Source of the DNA: Euryodendron excelsum
Taxonomy: Eukaryota; Streptophyta; Magnoliopsida; Ericales; Pentaphylacaceae
DNA length: 64,000 nucleotides
Reading direction: 5' to 3'
Assembly: GCA_033060915.1 (NCBI GenBank)
Contig: CM065389.1
Location: forward strand, 11,292,501 to 11,356,500
The translations under genes were made by a program, and so were the position numbers. This document shows positions 1 through 13,984 of this stretch, piece by piece. The number at the start of each line of letters is the position of its first letter. Position 1 is the stretch's first letter. Under the pieces are notes generated by a model. That model had not been told where the DNA came from. It was given only the letters and a program-made list of their open reading frames with translations, and made no database searches.

Positions 1-3000
1 CAATATATTTTCAATTAGACTATCAAATTTCGGGTAGTTCCGTCATCGAAATTTGTTATTTTCAATTTGCATCACATACTATAGGTTCGTTTAATACAAT
101 TTTTTCACCTAACTTTTTTTAAACTTATAAACAATAAAAGTCAAATTTTTTTGACTTTTTTTATTTTTTTATTTTTATATTTTTACTTATTTTTAGCTAA
201 TACAATGTAAAAAAAACAAAAAATTTAAAACAACTTAACCTTTTTACTTATAACTTAAAACAAACTTGGTAAAAAAATTATACCAAACGGCATATGTATC
301 TCTCACGTTTTACGTATCTCTCACGCTTTACACTCACGTTAAAACAGATTTTGTCCATTTTACTAGTTGTGATTGGCATCTTAATCATGGCCTCAAGTCA
401 ACAATCCGGATTTCCGCATGCAAAAAGCAATGCACTTTAAGTTTCATATGGGTTAATTATACTTTTCATACTTATATTTTATACCAAGTTTCACTTTACG
501 ATTTTCACTTTTAATTAAAATAATTTAGTCACCACATTTTTAATTTGTTACAATGTAAACCTTTTATTTAAAAAATAGACAAAAAATTCATATGTGATAA
601 TCACTTAGCTTTTTTCCAAATACAAATATATAAAATTTAACTATTTTTTATTTCAAAAACTTACAGGTATTCCACGTGACTTAAATCGAGAGTTTTTACA
701 TGAATCTTAATTACATTATATTTATTACAGAGTTGATTATACTCATGATGTTAGAGCGATTTAAGAGCAATTTATGGAATATTATTAGGATCAAATATGA
801 TTTTACATCTTTATCACTTGAAAAAAGCAACGTATTTACTATATGCAAATTTTTTGTTTATTTTTTTAAACAAAATTTTACAAAAGATTAACATTGTAAT
901 AAATTAGAACTGTAAGGATTTAATTGTTACAATTAAAAATAAAATTCATGAAGTGAGATTTAGTACAAAGTATAAGGGTATAAAGTATAATATATTAACC
1001 CAAAAAAATTTTAAATACTTGCATATCAAGTCACACTTCTTAATCATAGTTGTTAATTCTGTACCGGACATCATATTGTTTTTGTTATTGATACAGTACG
1101 TATCGCTAAATGTACGTTTCAACGTACCATTTCAAATTTATCTTTAAAAATTTATATACTATTTAAAAATAGATATTTACTCATAAAATTTAAAATATAT
1201 AAGTTTTATTAATTGTTTAGTCTATATAACATTTAATTATCAATTTATCAATGTGCAGTGCCTTAGTTGGAACTTTTAGTGAATTTTTTATTTTTCTAAA
1301 TGATATATAACTTGGTAATATTCAAAGTTTCAATCAATAGAGAGAGGTACTTGGGTTTTAAAAAAAATCTAAAGGTAGATATAAATTTGAAATGAATACA
1401 AGTTGGAAAGAGAGGCATTGAAGACGTAAAAAGGTCCAATTTGACAGCTCATTATGAGTTTTATTTATAGGTAATAAGAGCTCCTCCATTCCTGATTTAA
1501 TTACCAAAAAACCTCAGATGTAGTCTCGCCTGTACCGCCAAAACAGACCAGAAAGGTCTGATTAGCATTTCGATCTGTGCAAAATAATGCATTCGAAAGT
1601 TGGTAAAAGGACAAGAGAGCTAGTAACAACGAATGCAAATTATTCTAGCCACTCTTTCATTATCTTGCTTCTTGACTGTAGTGTGGAACCCATAGGAGGT
1701 TAAAGAGAATGGTTGAAGGCAAAATGAAAAGCATTGAAATTGTGCCGTTGTCATGTTTCTCATAAAAGCACGCCTTGTGTGATAAGCCACCCATGAGTTA
1801 TTTTGAAGTGATCGCTTGAATTTATTCATAATTAAACTGAGTTAGGTTGTTTTTCTCTTAATTTCAAATGGAATTTTTTTTATTTTTTTTGAACAGCAAA
1901 TTCATTTAAGATGTGGCGAAAGAACAAAGGAAGCAGGGGAAAAATCAAGACTGAGCAAGCAGGAAAAGCTTGACAAGAAAAGGAAACTACCAGCCTAAAC
2001 TCAAAACAGGGGGAAGGAGAGAAACAAAAAAATGGCAAAAAACCAATATAAAAGAAACCAGAACTGGATCACACTTACAAACAGACCTCTTCAATAGAAA
2101 AAAGAATGGAATATATAACTGGCTCGTCCTACCGTTTGATTTTTGAGAATATTGGTGCACATTGGACATTTCTTATGAATCGACATCTCAGTAGTCAAAA
2201 TTTTATGCTTACAAAGGTTTTCTATGGGGGATCACCAAAAATGTGAATACTCCTTGCTTTTCTTTGTAAACTATGAATAAAAATGTTGAGACTTCCTATT
2301 ATTAGGAGGTCCAAAAAGTATTGATTTGCTTTACTTGTTAAAGCTCTTTTGACATCACTAACGTATGGTCTCTATTTTTAACCAATTTAATGTTGAAACT
2401 ACATCTAAGTTTTGGCTATGATTTCCAATCCAGCCATCAATAGACCAGAAGAGGCCATACCGAATGTGTTACTAAAATAACATCGTTTTACATTAAAATT
2501 TATTTTCTTATATACAATAATAAACTCATTTATATTGTAATTTTTTTTTTAAGTTAACCTAATATGATCCTTTCATTTTTAATTTATAAGGCATGTGAAC
2601 AGCCCGAGGAATGGCATGGACATCTCCATTCTAACAATGAAATGGAGATGAGCTTTTTCACAAAAGGAGAGTACGAAATAAATTTGTTGTACGTCTGTTG
2701 CGTATAATCAGCTGGTTTACCTTTAGATCACGGGTGTACTATGTTGTATGTTTAGATCCTTAAGTCTGCAAGTGTGTTGATAGTGATTCTTGTGTCTGCA
2801 AACGTATATAAAAACCAGGCTAAAAATCAGGTCTTCTGCTTCATATCAATAAAAGGTGTTCTATTGTTGGGGCAGCAAGCACAAGTGTGTAGTAGAGTTT
2901 ATTCGTGCAAGAGAAAAAACAAAGGAGAAAAAAGGGGGAAGAGAAAAAGACTGTCAATGTAAGTTTCAGAAACTTTTAATAGTGCATCGTAGAAAAGAAT

Positions 3001-4110
3001 TTACAAAAGCTACTTTTACACCGTGCCTTTTAGTTGTTTACAAAACAAATTAGCACAAGGAGTATTCGTCGATGTAAACTATATCCTGTTTGGATGGCAA
3101 GACATGGAATGGAATATCATTGCGTGGAATCGTTCAACCCATTACGAGATTTTTGTGTCAAAGTTATTCAAAATGTTTGCAATGGTCTTTAATCTTTTGT
3201 GAAAATGATAATACTTTAAAATTTGTGGGCATGCCTTTTCTTTTCATTCACAAATAGTCAAGAATGTGAGATTTCACGTGGGTCTGGGAACTAGATTCCC
3301 TTTAAAGCTCCTGTTGAGGATTCTAAGTGTATTCTTCAAAGGTGCAGCTGCAGCATTACCCCCATCCTAAGGTAGGGTAATCATTGTACCGATATGCTAG
3401 TTAAAATGGGAGTTAATCAGTATGAAGAGCTCTTAGGCTAAGTTTGAATTAAGAATTTGGTAATAGAAAAGAACAAATAAAAAAAAATAAGATAAAAAAA
3501 AATATAACAAAGACATTCTTTTATTTTGTTTTATTTTTTAAAATTTTAATTTTTTATTAATAAATTTAAGTTCCAAACACAATATTAATGTATAGGATCC
3601 TCCCAACCATTGAGATGACTGCTCATAGCAGACTTGACTGGGGTTACGTTTGAAAGGGTTTAATTTCTTCTTTGTTTTTGCTTTTTTTTCTGTTTGCTTG
3701 TCTTTACATTTCCAATGCCATAGTGATGAAATTAGGTGTACGAAGCACAAGACGAAGAAGAAAATACAATATTGATCTGGTGATATTTTCTACATAAACG
3801 CAATTTTTTTATCAGTCTACTAGCTAGTAGTTAATATATTATATGATACAACGTAAAAAATAATAATCACATGTAAGTGCTGGTCTTTATTAATGTGTAT
3901 ATAACGAGGTGAGAATAGAGGATTCAATTTACGCCTTAACAAAATCAAGTGAGATGTGACAGATGCATGCTTATCTAGCTTCTAGAGCAAACAATCTTGA
4001 ATTACAATTTCCTTTTCTATATTTCTTTGGTTTGGACTTATTGTTTTGAAGTCTCAAACGTGAAAGAAATGGGGAAAAAAGAACACGTCTCTACAGTGAA
4101 AGTCGAGGCT
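1..4110. other. Intergenic, upstream of laccase 1
   Basis: No supportable gene is seen. The short ORFs are AT-rich and lack recognisable domains. Contents: a probable MITE near the left edge (83-293), a poly-T-led stretch at 1868-1890 that could be the antisense 3' end of a LINE (weak), and a perfect 10-bp inverted repeat 2621-2630/2641-2650 with a 10-bp loop. The last few hundred bases are presumably the laccase 1 promoter. Confidence 0.6.
83..293. mobile_element. MITE-like element with imperfect TIRs
   Basis: The left end (ggttcgtttaatacaa, then a T-run) and the reverse complement of the right end (tgccgtttggtataat, then a T-run) match at about 19 of 23 positions. The ~210-bp interior is AT-rich and non-coding. 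No clear target-site duplication could be fixed, so the superfamily is left open. Ends of the 'cgtttgg' kind recur in the other MITE candidates of this window. Confidence 0.4.
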
Positions 4111-4118
4111 TATATAAA
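4111..4118 (+). promoter_or_regulatory. TATA box of laccase 1
   Basis: TATATAAA lies 68 bp before the laccase 1 ATG at 4186, which puts a plausible transcription start near 4140-4150 and a short 5' UTR. No classical AC element (ACCWAMC) was found immediately upstream by eye. Confidence 0.6.
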
Positions 4119-4185
4119 GGGTTTACCAGGATGATAATGAGTACGGTAGTAGCCAGAAGGAATTTCATTTCTGTGTACTGAAAAT

Positions 4186-4656
4186 ATGGAAGAGTTTAGG
4201 AAAAGCTTGAAGTTGAAGCTCATAGGGCTTTTGCTTTTGAATGTGTTTGTTTTTGATGTGGCTGCCGAGACCCTCCCTACTATTAACTGGGTTGTAAGTA
4301 ACTCCATCATTGATTCTATTTGGTACTCTTTAAGAGTTTCCGAGCCTTGTTTTCTTGGTTATATATATTTGTGAATGGAATCCAAGTCTGTTATTGGGGG
4401 TTCTGTTTGCGATCCAAGTTTGTGATGGTCTATAAGAGTCCAAAAATTTGATTTTAAGGTCTGGAGTTCTTAATTATCGTAAATTAATTTTGTTGTGCAG
4501 CTCCAGGAAACTTCATACACCCGGTTGTGTAGCACGAAGAAGATCTTGACGGTAAATGGAATGTTTCCGGGACCTACTTTGCATGTCCACAAAGGCGATA
4601 CCTTGGTCGTGAATGTTCAAAACCAAGGGAGCTACAATGTCACCCTTCATTGGTAT

Positions 4657-4699
<43 letters not shown>

Positions 4700-6740
4700 G
4701 GAAAGAAAAGAAAAAAGAACATGAATGAAAATGAGAAGGAAAGAGTTTTTTGTTTTCTGTGAGCTGGTTTTTTTTTTCCCCTCAATTGTTGTTTGTTTTT
4801 TTTTATGAGAAAGTGATGCCATTGAAAAGAAGAAAGGGTCCAAGTGGTGTTCACAAAACTTTATATAAATAAATGAAAGAAGAGGAAAACGAATAGCGTG
4901 TTAATATGAAATATATATGGTGGTGACAGGCATGGAGTAAAGCAGCCAAGAAATCCTTGGTCAGATGGGCCAGAGTATGTGACACAGTGCCCCATCAAAC
5001 CAGGAGCAAATTTCACTTATGAGATTATATTCTCAACCGAGGAAGGAACCATATGGTGGCATGCCCACAGTGACTGGTCTCGAGCCACAGTCCATGGTCC
5101 CATCATCATCTACCCTGCAAATGGAACCACCTATCCATTTCCCGTGCCGGAGGCAGAGTTTCCTCTTGTTTTGGGTATGCATCATCTCTCTCTATACATA
5201 TATATGTATATAAACATGTAGCAGCTTTCTGAACTCTATTTCTGCATTTGCAGCGTCATGGTTTAAGGGTGATGTGATGGAGATAATTGAAACTGCCCTT
5301 GAAAATGGAGGTGAACCCAACCAGTCCGACGCTTTCACCATCAACGGCCAGCCCGGTGATTTATACAATTGTTCCAAACCAGGTATATAAGCATAGAAAT
5401 TCAATTTGCTATCAGGCTATTGTCTGTGTAAAAAATTCTCAAGTTGTACATATATAACAGAGTGTTTATGCTGCAGGGACAATCAGACTAGCGTTTGATT
5501 ATGGCAAGACATATCTTCTTCGTATAATCAACTCAATTATGAACGAAGAAATGTTCTTCGCGGTAGCTCAACATAATCTCACAGTCGTTGGAATGGACGG
5601 GGCCTATACCAAACCTATAGAAACCGATAATCTCATGATAGCCCCGGGACAAACCATGGATGTCCTAATCACCGCCAATCAGACCCCGAGCCACTATTAC
5701 ATAGCGTCAAGAGCATATGCATTACTTCAATTCGATAACACCACAACAACCGCCATAATCGAATACAGCGGAAACTATACAGCCCCATCGACACCTTCAT
5801 TTCCTACCCTTCCTTATTATAACGATACCGATGCTGTAACAGTTTTCACTCGAAAAATGAGGGCCTTAGCAAGCGAGGAGCACCCAATAGATGTCCCGAA
5901 AACAATAGATAAACATCTGCTTATAACTATTTCAGTGAACACGAAGAACTGTACATCTAACAGTACCTGTGATGGCCCCAATGGCGACATGCTTTCTGCA
6001 AGCTTGAACAACATGACTTTTGTGAACCCTGAGATTGATATTTTGCAAGCATACTACAGAGAAATTGGAGGGGTTTTTACGACTGATTTTCCGTTCCAGC
6101 CCCCACATATTTTTAATTTCACGGCCGATAACGTGTCGGATGCTTATTTGACAGCGGTGATGGGGACTAAGGTGATAGTTCTTGACTATAATACTAGTGT
6201 GGAGATAGTGTTCCAAGGGACTAATGTGATGAGTTCAGCTGAGAATCATCCAATGCATCTGCATGGTTATAGCTTTTATTTTGTTGGATTTGGTTTAGGG
6301 AACTTTGACAATGCCACTGACCCTGCTGGGTATAACTTGGATGATCCACCGGAGGTGAACACTGTTGGGGTCCCTACGAATGGATGGGCTGCCATCAGAT
6401 TTAAGGCCGATAATCCAGGTATATATGTTTTACTTTGCCTCATCTGCTTAAATTTATGTGTTGACTAGGCCCTTGTAATATACATATACATACATACATA
6501 TAATTGGAAAGAAAATAGTAGAATGATATCTAAAGAAGGTTTTGGATACTGACATTGTTTTGGTGAAAACAAACAATTGTTGCTAATACGTTATTGGATT
6601 TACTCTTAGGGGTGTGGTTCATGCATTGTCATCTGGAAAGACATTCTAGCTGGGGAATGGACACAGTAATAATTGTGAAGAATGGCACCACCAACGAAAC
6701 AAGCATACGGCCTGCTCCTCTTCACTTGAATCCTTGCTAA
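4186..6740 (+). CDS. Laccase 1, LAC14/15-like, six exons
   Basis: A secreted multicopper oxidase that oxidises phenolics (monolignols or flavonoids) with reduction of O2 to water in the apoplast. Exons: 4186-4293, 4501-4652, 4930-5174, 5254-5382, 5477-6418, 6610-6740; all junctions are GT-AG, and the internal sizes 152, 245 and 129 bp are those typical of plant laccases. The spliced product is 568 aa. An N-terminal hydrophobic stretch (about residues 12-26) looks like a signal peptide. Copper ligands visible: His86/His88 (LHWHG), His131/His133 (WWHAHSDW), His469/His472/His474 (HPMHLHG), His531-Cys532-His533 and His537. The axial position (Cys+10) is Met542, not the Leu of lignin-type LAC4/LAC17; this and the HCHLERH motif point to the LAC14/LAC15 (TT10) group. 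Many N-x-S/T sites. The start is the first ATG after the TATA box. Identity to laccase 2 is about 55-60% by eye. The substrate is not determined. Confidence 0.95.
4659..4697. repeat. (CT)n microsatellite in laccase 1 intron 2
   Basis: An uninterrupted CT run of about 39 bp begins 6 bp after the intron 2 donor (GT at 4653-4654). It makes this intron 277 bp, against 98 bp in the paralogue. It is a likely length-polymorphic site. Confidence 0.95.
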
Positions 6741-6893
6741 GGTTTTCACAGATAATTCGGTGGAAGGAAGGGATCGAAGGAACACCGCATGCATTTTGGC
6801 ACAAGCCGTGGCGAAGTCTTGGGAGATTTTCTATTTCTATTTCAGTTGTTGAGAGGAAAATGAAGGAATAAGTAACTGCAGTTCTTCAGTGTG

Positions 6894-6899
6894 AATAAA
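6894..6899 (+). terminator. Poly(A) signal of laccase 1
   Basis: AATAAA lies 154 bp after the stop codon and is followed by an A-rich tract; a plausible 3' end-forming signal. No other candidate lies closer to the stop. Confidence 0.5.
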
Positions 6900-9092
6900 A
6901 AAAAGAAAAAAGAAAAGAAAAGAAAAAAATGCAAAATGAATAATACTATCAGAATAAGTCTAGTGCTGGCAGTTGGTATGTAGAATGCTTGGTGTGATTG
7001 TTGCTTAGGATGTTGTTATAAAATGTATGTATTTGAATGGTGTTTTAGGATTTCTGTCAAGTGAAGAATGTTGTTTTCAATGTCGTTGTAGTGTGCCTCC
7101 TCCAGTTTCTGTCGTGAATAGTGAATGGTGCTTTCACTCTCCCTCTCTCTCCAAAGAATATTTTCTTTGATTTGAATGGTGATCAATAGATACAAAAAAT
7201 GTTCTAGGAAAGAAACTTCGAAAATAGTTAACCAAACGAGTTTTTTTATATCAATTTTCGTTTTTTGTGTTTTCAAGAATAGAAAACAGTTTTTTTTTAA
7301 AAAAAAAAAAAAAAACCAAACTCGCTCAAGGTTCTGTGGTCGCTCAGAATTATGTTTGACTTCTCCAACTAGATTCGACCTGTCCAATAATAGGCGAGAG
7401 GTTGAACAAACTCATCTCATTTAGTCAGCAACCATGATATGTCCATTTTTACTATTTGCAACAATGAATATATCATTGTAGTAGCAGATCCAAAATAAGT
7501 TGAAAACAAAAAAGTCATGGTAGACTTGTTTAATTTCCATGTTCCTCTAAACAAATTCATCTCATGTCACTAATCAATCACCACAAGTTAAAGCTTCAAA
7601 TTCTAATTTCCAATCACATCTCATTCCATGTAGTATCGCAATTTTCTTCCTCCTCAGATGCTGTTTTCTTTACTTTGTTGTTCGTTTCCTTATTTTCCTC
7701 ACTAAAACTGTAGTGTGGGAGCTATATATAGCAGATAGAGGAAACACTGGATGAGACCAACGTCTCATGTTTGATTAACAGAAACACGCAATTATCCTTT
7801 TGTCATTTTTTTCATAATCCTGTTCAAAACCCGCCCAATGGATTGTTTTTAAGTGCATCAAATTTGTGGTTTTTGCTTAATTTCAAGTGGTAGATAGATC
7901 TACCCGTTCATTTTTTGTTGCTTGATTTTTGGGAGTTTTGAGTAATTGAGTGTGCGTTACACAATTTTATCAAATGGGCGTCTCAATTGACATTTCATGC
8001 TCGCTATATATTGAGTTAAAATGTGGTTACTCTTCCGGACTCTCAGCCATTGAAACATGGACAAATTACGGTAATTGACCCTGTCGTTTTACCTTGATTT
8101 CATTTTGGTTTTAGTTATTTCAATTGTAATCAATTTAAAAAACTTGACAATCGGTCTAATTTGAAACGATTGTATCAAAAACAAACGAAAGAGTACACAT
8201 ATAATCAGTGTGATGTTTTTTAATAGCAAAATTGTAAAAGTATCATCTCCATCTCATATTACATATCAAATTACAGTAATAATCCCTATAATTTTATCTT
8301 AATTTTATTTTGGTCCCTACTATTTCAATTGCAATAAATTTGCCTTTCAATTGAAGAAAACCACGCAATCGGTCTAATTCGTCTAAAAAACAAATAAAAA
8401 GAGTACGTGTAATCCATGTAATGTTTTTTAAAGACAAAATGGTAAAATAACGCACTTTCTACCCTAACCCAGTTTACTCCACTGTAACGACATATAAATT
8501 AGAACATAAAAATTGAAAATTTTATAAAGTCATTCATTGACGATTACTGTGAGACAAATGACTACTAATACGAATGCAATGGATATGATAGGATGAATTA
8601 ATGTCAACAAATATTGCTAGTGCCTCATAGTACTTGTTAATAACGGCCTTTACAAAACTGTCAATTTCTTCATTTAACAATAATTGCCAAACTGTTTGAT
8701 TGTCCAATGGTTAAATTTCTTCAGATCACGTTGAAATTTTTAAAATTAATGCATTTATTCAAATTCTATATAATATGCCTAATGGTCCTTATATTTGGAA
8801 TAAAATAAAAAATAACTTGAAAATGCAGTGACATTATATGCTTGCACATTCTATGACAATAACAAAATAAGTAATGTTATACAATCAAAAATTTAATATA
8901 GAATTTATCACTAGAATGATGTGATTAAGTTGTTGGTCTATCACTTTAAAATAAAGAACCCACCAAAACACTTGATTATTACAAAACTGTTATCGCCACA
9001 TTATTTTGGTGTAAAATTCTGTATAAAAATTTTAAAAAAAATAATATTTTTCTAACAAAACCACAAAAGTTAATTTACTTTCCACGCGTTTT

Positions 9093-9093
<1 letters not shown>
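6900..9093. other. Intergenic, no gene seen
   Basis: Non-coding. Poly-T/poly-A tracts lie near 7290-7316. A diverged tandem duplication at 8058-8460 is listed separately. Open frames here are short and compositionally biased. Confidence 0.6.
8058..8460 (+). repeat. Diverged tandem duplication, ~205-bp unit
   Basis: Two adjacent copies start near 8058 (caaattacggtaattgac) and 8266 (caaattacagtaataatc). They stay alignable through the 'cggtctaatt' and 'gatgtttttt/aatgtttttt' landmarks to about 8250 and 8460. Identity is roughly 75% by eye. It resembles the dispersed non-coding repeats common in plant intergenic DNA; the family is not recognised. Confidence 0.6.

Positions 9094-9159
<66 letters not shown>
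9094..9159. repeat. (CT)33 microsatellite
   Basis: A perfect CT run of 66 bp, the longest pure SSR in the window. Confidence 0.98.
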
Positions 9160-9162
<3 letters not shown>

Positions 9163-12100
9163 GTACCTTTCTAGGAGCTTGGTAAGGGGACAAACAAAAT
9201 CATGTCAACTATGCTTAATAGTTTTTGTAATGGAATCTAGATCTACGTTGATTTTCGTTATAATTAATAACTAACTCGAAGAGCGGGGAGGATAGTGACA
9301 TATTACTTTCAAAATACACTATAGGACTATATATATCGTGACGCGGCCAACAAAAAAAAAACTTCCGACAGCAAACCCCATATGGGTCCAGTTATGCAAT
9401 ACCGTGTAGAGAGTTCATGGAGTTACATTCAAGTGCCTAAAAATTTGTCGGCCTTCTTAATTACGTATGCTTCGCACTATAACTTGCCAATTTAAAAGTC
9501 ATGCTAGTGAGACACCAAAAACTTCTAGCGCAAATATTATGATATTTGCAATGAGCCTACAAGCTATGCAAAGCTTTTCATTCATTGCTGAGCTTTCTAT
9601 TTTTTTTATTTTTTATATTCAAGGACATGAGATTTTAAGGTACCGGCAATACGGGAAAAAAATCCAACAAAATATGTTGTCCATACAGCATTTGTATGAA
9701 TCTATGCAGGAAGGTTCGTCTCTTGGGGCACATAATAATGTAGAATGTGATAGATGAATATCAATAATTGACTTGAAAAAATTTCCCATCGCTTATGCCG
9801 TTGATTAGGCTTTGAAAGCATAGTACAAGGCACATGAAGCTGTTATATGAAGTCAGAACTGGCAGGGAAACATAGCGCAAGGCACATGAGGATGTCGAGC
9901 AACATTTGAATCAATAATGCCTTGTCAACATCGTCACTATTGTAAAAGCTTGAGAACCTTTCAAACCAATTTACTAGGGTAGTCTGGTTCGTCAGTATCT
10001 TAATTTTTTTAAAGAAGTTAAGTGTTTGATTTTTTTTTTTTATTATTATTTTCTTGATTTAGGCACTACTTAATGTAGTTTTTTTAATGCACCACAAAAA
10101 AAAAAAAAGAAAATCTTATAAATCGGCAAGATGTAAGAATATTTAAATACGGCTTATGAAAATGGCCTCTGATCCCTTTCTTAAGCAATCTCTAATGTAA
10201 TTCTGCTGATGTACTAAAACAAAAAAATTTATAAATCAACAAAATTTTAAAGTATTTAAATGCGACTTATGAAAATGACTTATGAAGTAATTTTTTTCAT
10301 CTTTGCTAAATGTTTTAATCAAAATTTAATTTTCTTTTTTATCGCTCTTTAAGGTTATGAGTACCTGTCATTAAAATACAGTTGATTTTTAATAATAAAA
10401 AAAACCTACTGACAAAAAAAAAGCTGTTTTAGCTCAATTAGGTACACAAGCAAGTTTCCTCTTTGTCAAACCTTAGAGAGAGAAAATAAAGGTAAAGGAA
10501 CGCGGTTTCAAATCAATGGTTGGCATGCACTATAATTGTGATAACAAATTGTACAACCTAAGAACTGGTCAGGCGCTTCTTTTGTAAAAAAAAAAGTTTA
10601 GTGTAAAAGGTTCTCAATAAATTTCCTTTAATAAATCAAGTGCATAATATTCCTTTCGATGCTAAAGCAGCCTCTTCAGTGCTTTTTAATTTTTAATTTT
10701 TTGGGAAACTGCTAAACTTACATAATTTTTTTGTAAAAAGTTTGTATGGCTAGGATAATTTGACAGGGCATTTTTGCAATTTTTTTTTTGTGTATTATGT
10801 AATTTTTGTATACAAATTATGTTTGTAAAACATTGTTCTTCTTTTTTCTCTTTTTCTTGACAAGATTTGAAAATTTAAACCTAGAAGAAAATTATTATCT
10901 TATAGAAAAGTTATACAAAAAATTTTACTAAAATATTTTAATAATAAAAATTTTCAAATTAAAAATTATTTTGTAAGATTTTTGTTCTAAAGTAAACAAT
11001 ACCAATCCAATCCATCATTCAAGCATACACAAGATTAAAAAACCCAGTAGCCCATGTGGTCCATGTCCTGAATCTATAAAACCTGTAAGGAAAATGGGTT
11101 TGCTTTTCGATCGTAGATTTTCTGTGCAGAGACACCGACTGCTTTCTCATGAAACAAACAGTCATCTCATAATAAAAAAGGATGTCATCTCATACTTTTC
11201 ATGAGATTTAACATGCAAGTGAAACAAGCTAGCTTGCTAGCCGTTGTTCTCTAGTGGCTTTATATATAAGTTTAACTTACGGTAGCATTAAACCCATGCT
11301 ATATATGATACTAAATAGAAATTTTTTTTATAAAAAGAATAAATTATCAATTGTATATATTTAAATTTTACACTAATTATATGTTTCTTATTAAACTATA
11401 ATAATTAATATAATAGTACAATTAATTATAAAAGCGGATTGTGAATATTTTAAAGTAATTTTTTGACATTAAAATTTTTGCTAAGGTGAATAAATTTTTA
11501 TTATTGGTTATAGTCACATATTTTTACATTGACTTTTCAAAATTAATGAACTTTTAGTTTGACTCCTCTTTAATAAAAGTTTTAGGTCTCCACTGTGCTA
11601 CTAACGTGAACAAAATGACTTTGATAGTAAGAAGGTTACTATTAGTTGAATAAAAGTTTAATTTTCTCTAATTCAGGAGCTACGTTGATTAAATGTATAA
11701 GTCATATATTTAGATAAATTTTCTATTGAGTGCATTTAATGGTACACACATATGCATATATATAGAGACTCAAAATTAAAATCTTTACTTAAAAATAATT
11801 GTTATTTTAAAGTCAAATAGACTTGATTTATCATAGTTACTTAATATGCTTAGTAAAATTTAATTTTCAAAGTTATCTTAATAAAAAAATTATTCTTAAA
11901 TAATAAATTTAGAAATTTAGGTATTTAAAATAGTTAGCATTAATAATTCAATACATTCGTGTAGTTAAATCAAATATTATTTTGAATCTATTAATCATCT
12001 TTTAAAAACAGTTACTTAAAATTTTAGAAAGTGTCAATTAAAAAAATATTTCTTTATCATGTGTTCATAGTTAGACTTGGCTAGTATAATTTTCGTAGTC

Positions 12101-13429
12101 CTTATACTCGCATAAATTATGACTACTTGCATAAGTTAAACTTGAAAATATTGGTCAAGCTAAAATCAATAAATTTTATTGTGAAATTCAATTTTGTTAC
12201 AGAATAGTTATATCATTCATCATTTAAAGTCACAAAATTACATGAAATCATATTAGAATATTGAGACAAAAAAAAAAAAGGTTGAAGTACTTTTATCAAG
12301 GTAAAATAATATTATTACAATTAAAATTTTTTTACATCCAATTTATTTTTATGTAAATACTATGAAAAAAATGAAAATATTTTATTTGAAAAAAAAGTAA
12401 GATTAAAAATAATAATTTTATCACAATTCTATTCGAAAAATTAATTTTTATATTGATTTTCTTGAAGGTTTTTAGAGGGATGTGAATTAAGACTATAAAA
12501 ATGAAAAAATTCTAATAATTTTTTTTACATGTTTCATTTTTATTTTATAGCTTTAAGATATAATTTTCTTTAGATAGAGCATATTAAAGTAAATTTGAAA
12601 ACATTACCACATCAATCAATGGATAATATTTATAAAATTGAGAAGAATTAAAAAAAAAAAATTAAAAAGAGCAAATAGTATTTCGTCACATGTATCTTGT
12701 ATATGATAAAGTGCTAATAAATTAATGACAGTTGTTCTTTCTATTTTAAAATTTTAAAATCTAATTTATGACTAATAAAGATTCTTTAGGAGCATTATAA
12801 TTAGAAAAAATAAAAATATTACCATAATTATCAATGGATGATTAATAAAGATCCTTTAGGAGAATTATAATTAAAGTAAATTTTAAAATGTTACCACAAC
12901 TATCAATAGATAGTATTTATAAAGTTTAGAATAAATAAGTAAATTAAAAAAAAAACTAATAATAAGTATGATATATGTATTATATGTTTTTAAAAGTCAA
13001 AATTTTAAAAAGATTGAATTAAAACTTTCAATTTCATAGACCTCCTAACCTGTTACTCTAATATATAGTATAAATAATAGTAGAAAGTGAATATCATTTG
13101 TCTCTTCGACAGTAGAGGTGAATAAGCTAAAGAGCATGTATTATGACAATACAATCATGGAATAATTGGACATTCACAAGGATAAACTGGCAAAAGGCAC
13201 TAGTAGAAATCAAGAAGACCCGATCACAAAATCGCATGACATGTGTTAGTCTGATTGGAAATGCGTTGTAAATCACTTTGTCATGGACTCGTAAAAATTT
13301 GACCGAATTTCATTTTTCGGACGTCAATTTTGCAATTATGTTGTTTTGGGAAACATTTATTTATGCAATAACTTCTTTTTTTATTTTTTATATATGTCAA
13401 AATACGAAACTTTTGATTATATCTTTATT
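9160..13429. other. Intergenic, AT-rich, no firm gene
   Basis: Contents seen: an open frame 9467-9757 (96 aa, no recognised domain, one hydrophobic stretch), treated as chance; a local duplication around 10,118-10,170 and 10,230-10,280 sharing 'tttaaat(a/g)cg(g/a)cttatgaaaatg'; and three diverged copies of an AT-rich unit near 12,584, 12,800 and 12,873 (shared 'aatggat' and 'tttaggag' landmarks). From about 11,300 to 13,080 the sequence is extremely AT-rich and may be decayed transposon DNA. Confidence 0.5.
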
Positions 13430-13754
13430 CTAGGACCTTAAATTTGCCGTTTCCATATTTTGTTTGATTTTTGTTTTCTTTTTTGAAAATTTTCTTATTT
13501 CTCTTAATTAGACTTCACCAATAAATACTGTTGTATTTGCTAAGCCAGAAATTAGTTTTTGACATTACTAGAATAGAGAATTCTATCTTTGTTTTCTATT
13601 ACCCTCAAAGTTTTCTAGCTCATTGAATCAATGAGGCAATAGTTGCCAATTATTCTTGGTATTTTCATATAGAAAATTAATAAATTTAGTGAAAGACATG
13701 AAATCAGTGTTCAATTGACGCTCCCTCCATAGAATATTATTAAATTAACTCAAT

Positions 13755-13975
13755 AAGCGTTTAATTTTAATACAGTATAAGTGAAATTATTTTTTACACA
13801 AGTGGATACTATAATGATATAAATGTTCTTGAATATAATTATGTTTATATTATATTTAAACTCTAAAGGACACGTGTTATATTTTTATATTTAACTTGTG
13901 TGAAGAAAAAAATACTAAACTAAACTTTACAGTATACATATATATCAAAATGAAACTCTTAAGTTAAACACAAGT
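13755..13975. mobile_element. Foldback/MITE-like insertion, copy A only
   Basis: This ~220-bp stretch is missing from the equivalent site of copy B. Its ends form an imperfect inverted repeat: 'gtttaattttaatacagta...cacaagt' on the left resembles the reverse complement of the right part (acttgtgtgaag...aatgaaactct). Family unassigned; the exact ends are uncertain by about 10 bp. Confidence 0.4.
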
Positions 13976-13984
13976 AAACAATTA

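Noticed and set aside
4513..4854. Minus-strand ORF over laccase 1 exon 2 and intron 2
   Set aside because: It is antisense to a laccase exon and reads an RERERE repeat from the CT microsatellite; a shadow.
5817..6216. Minus-strand ORFs inside laccase 1 exon 5
   Set aside because: Shadows of the long sense exon; no domain.
9467..9757. 96-aa ORF as a gene
   Set aside because: No recognised domain, no promoter or splice context, and biased composition; within chance expectation for this much sequence.
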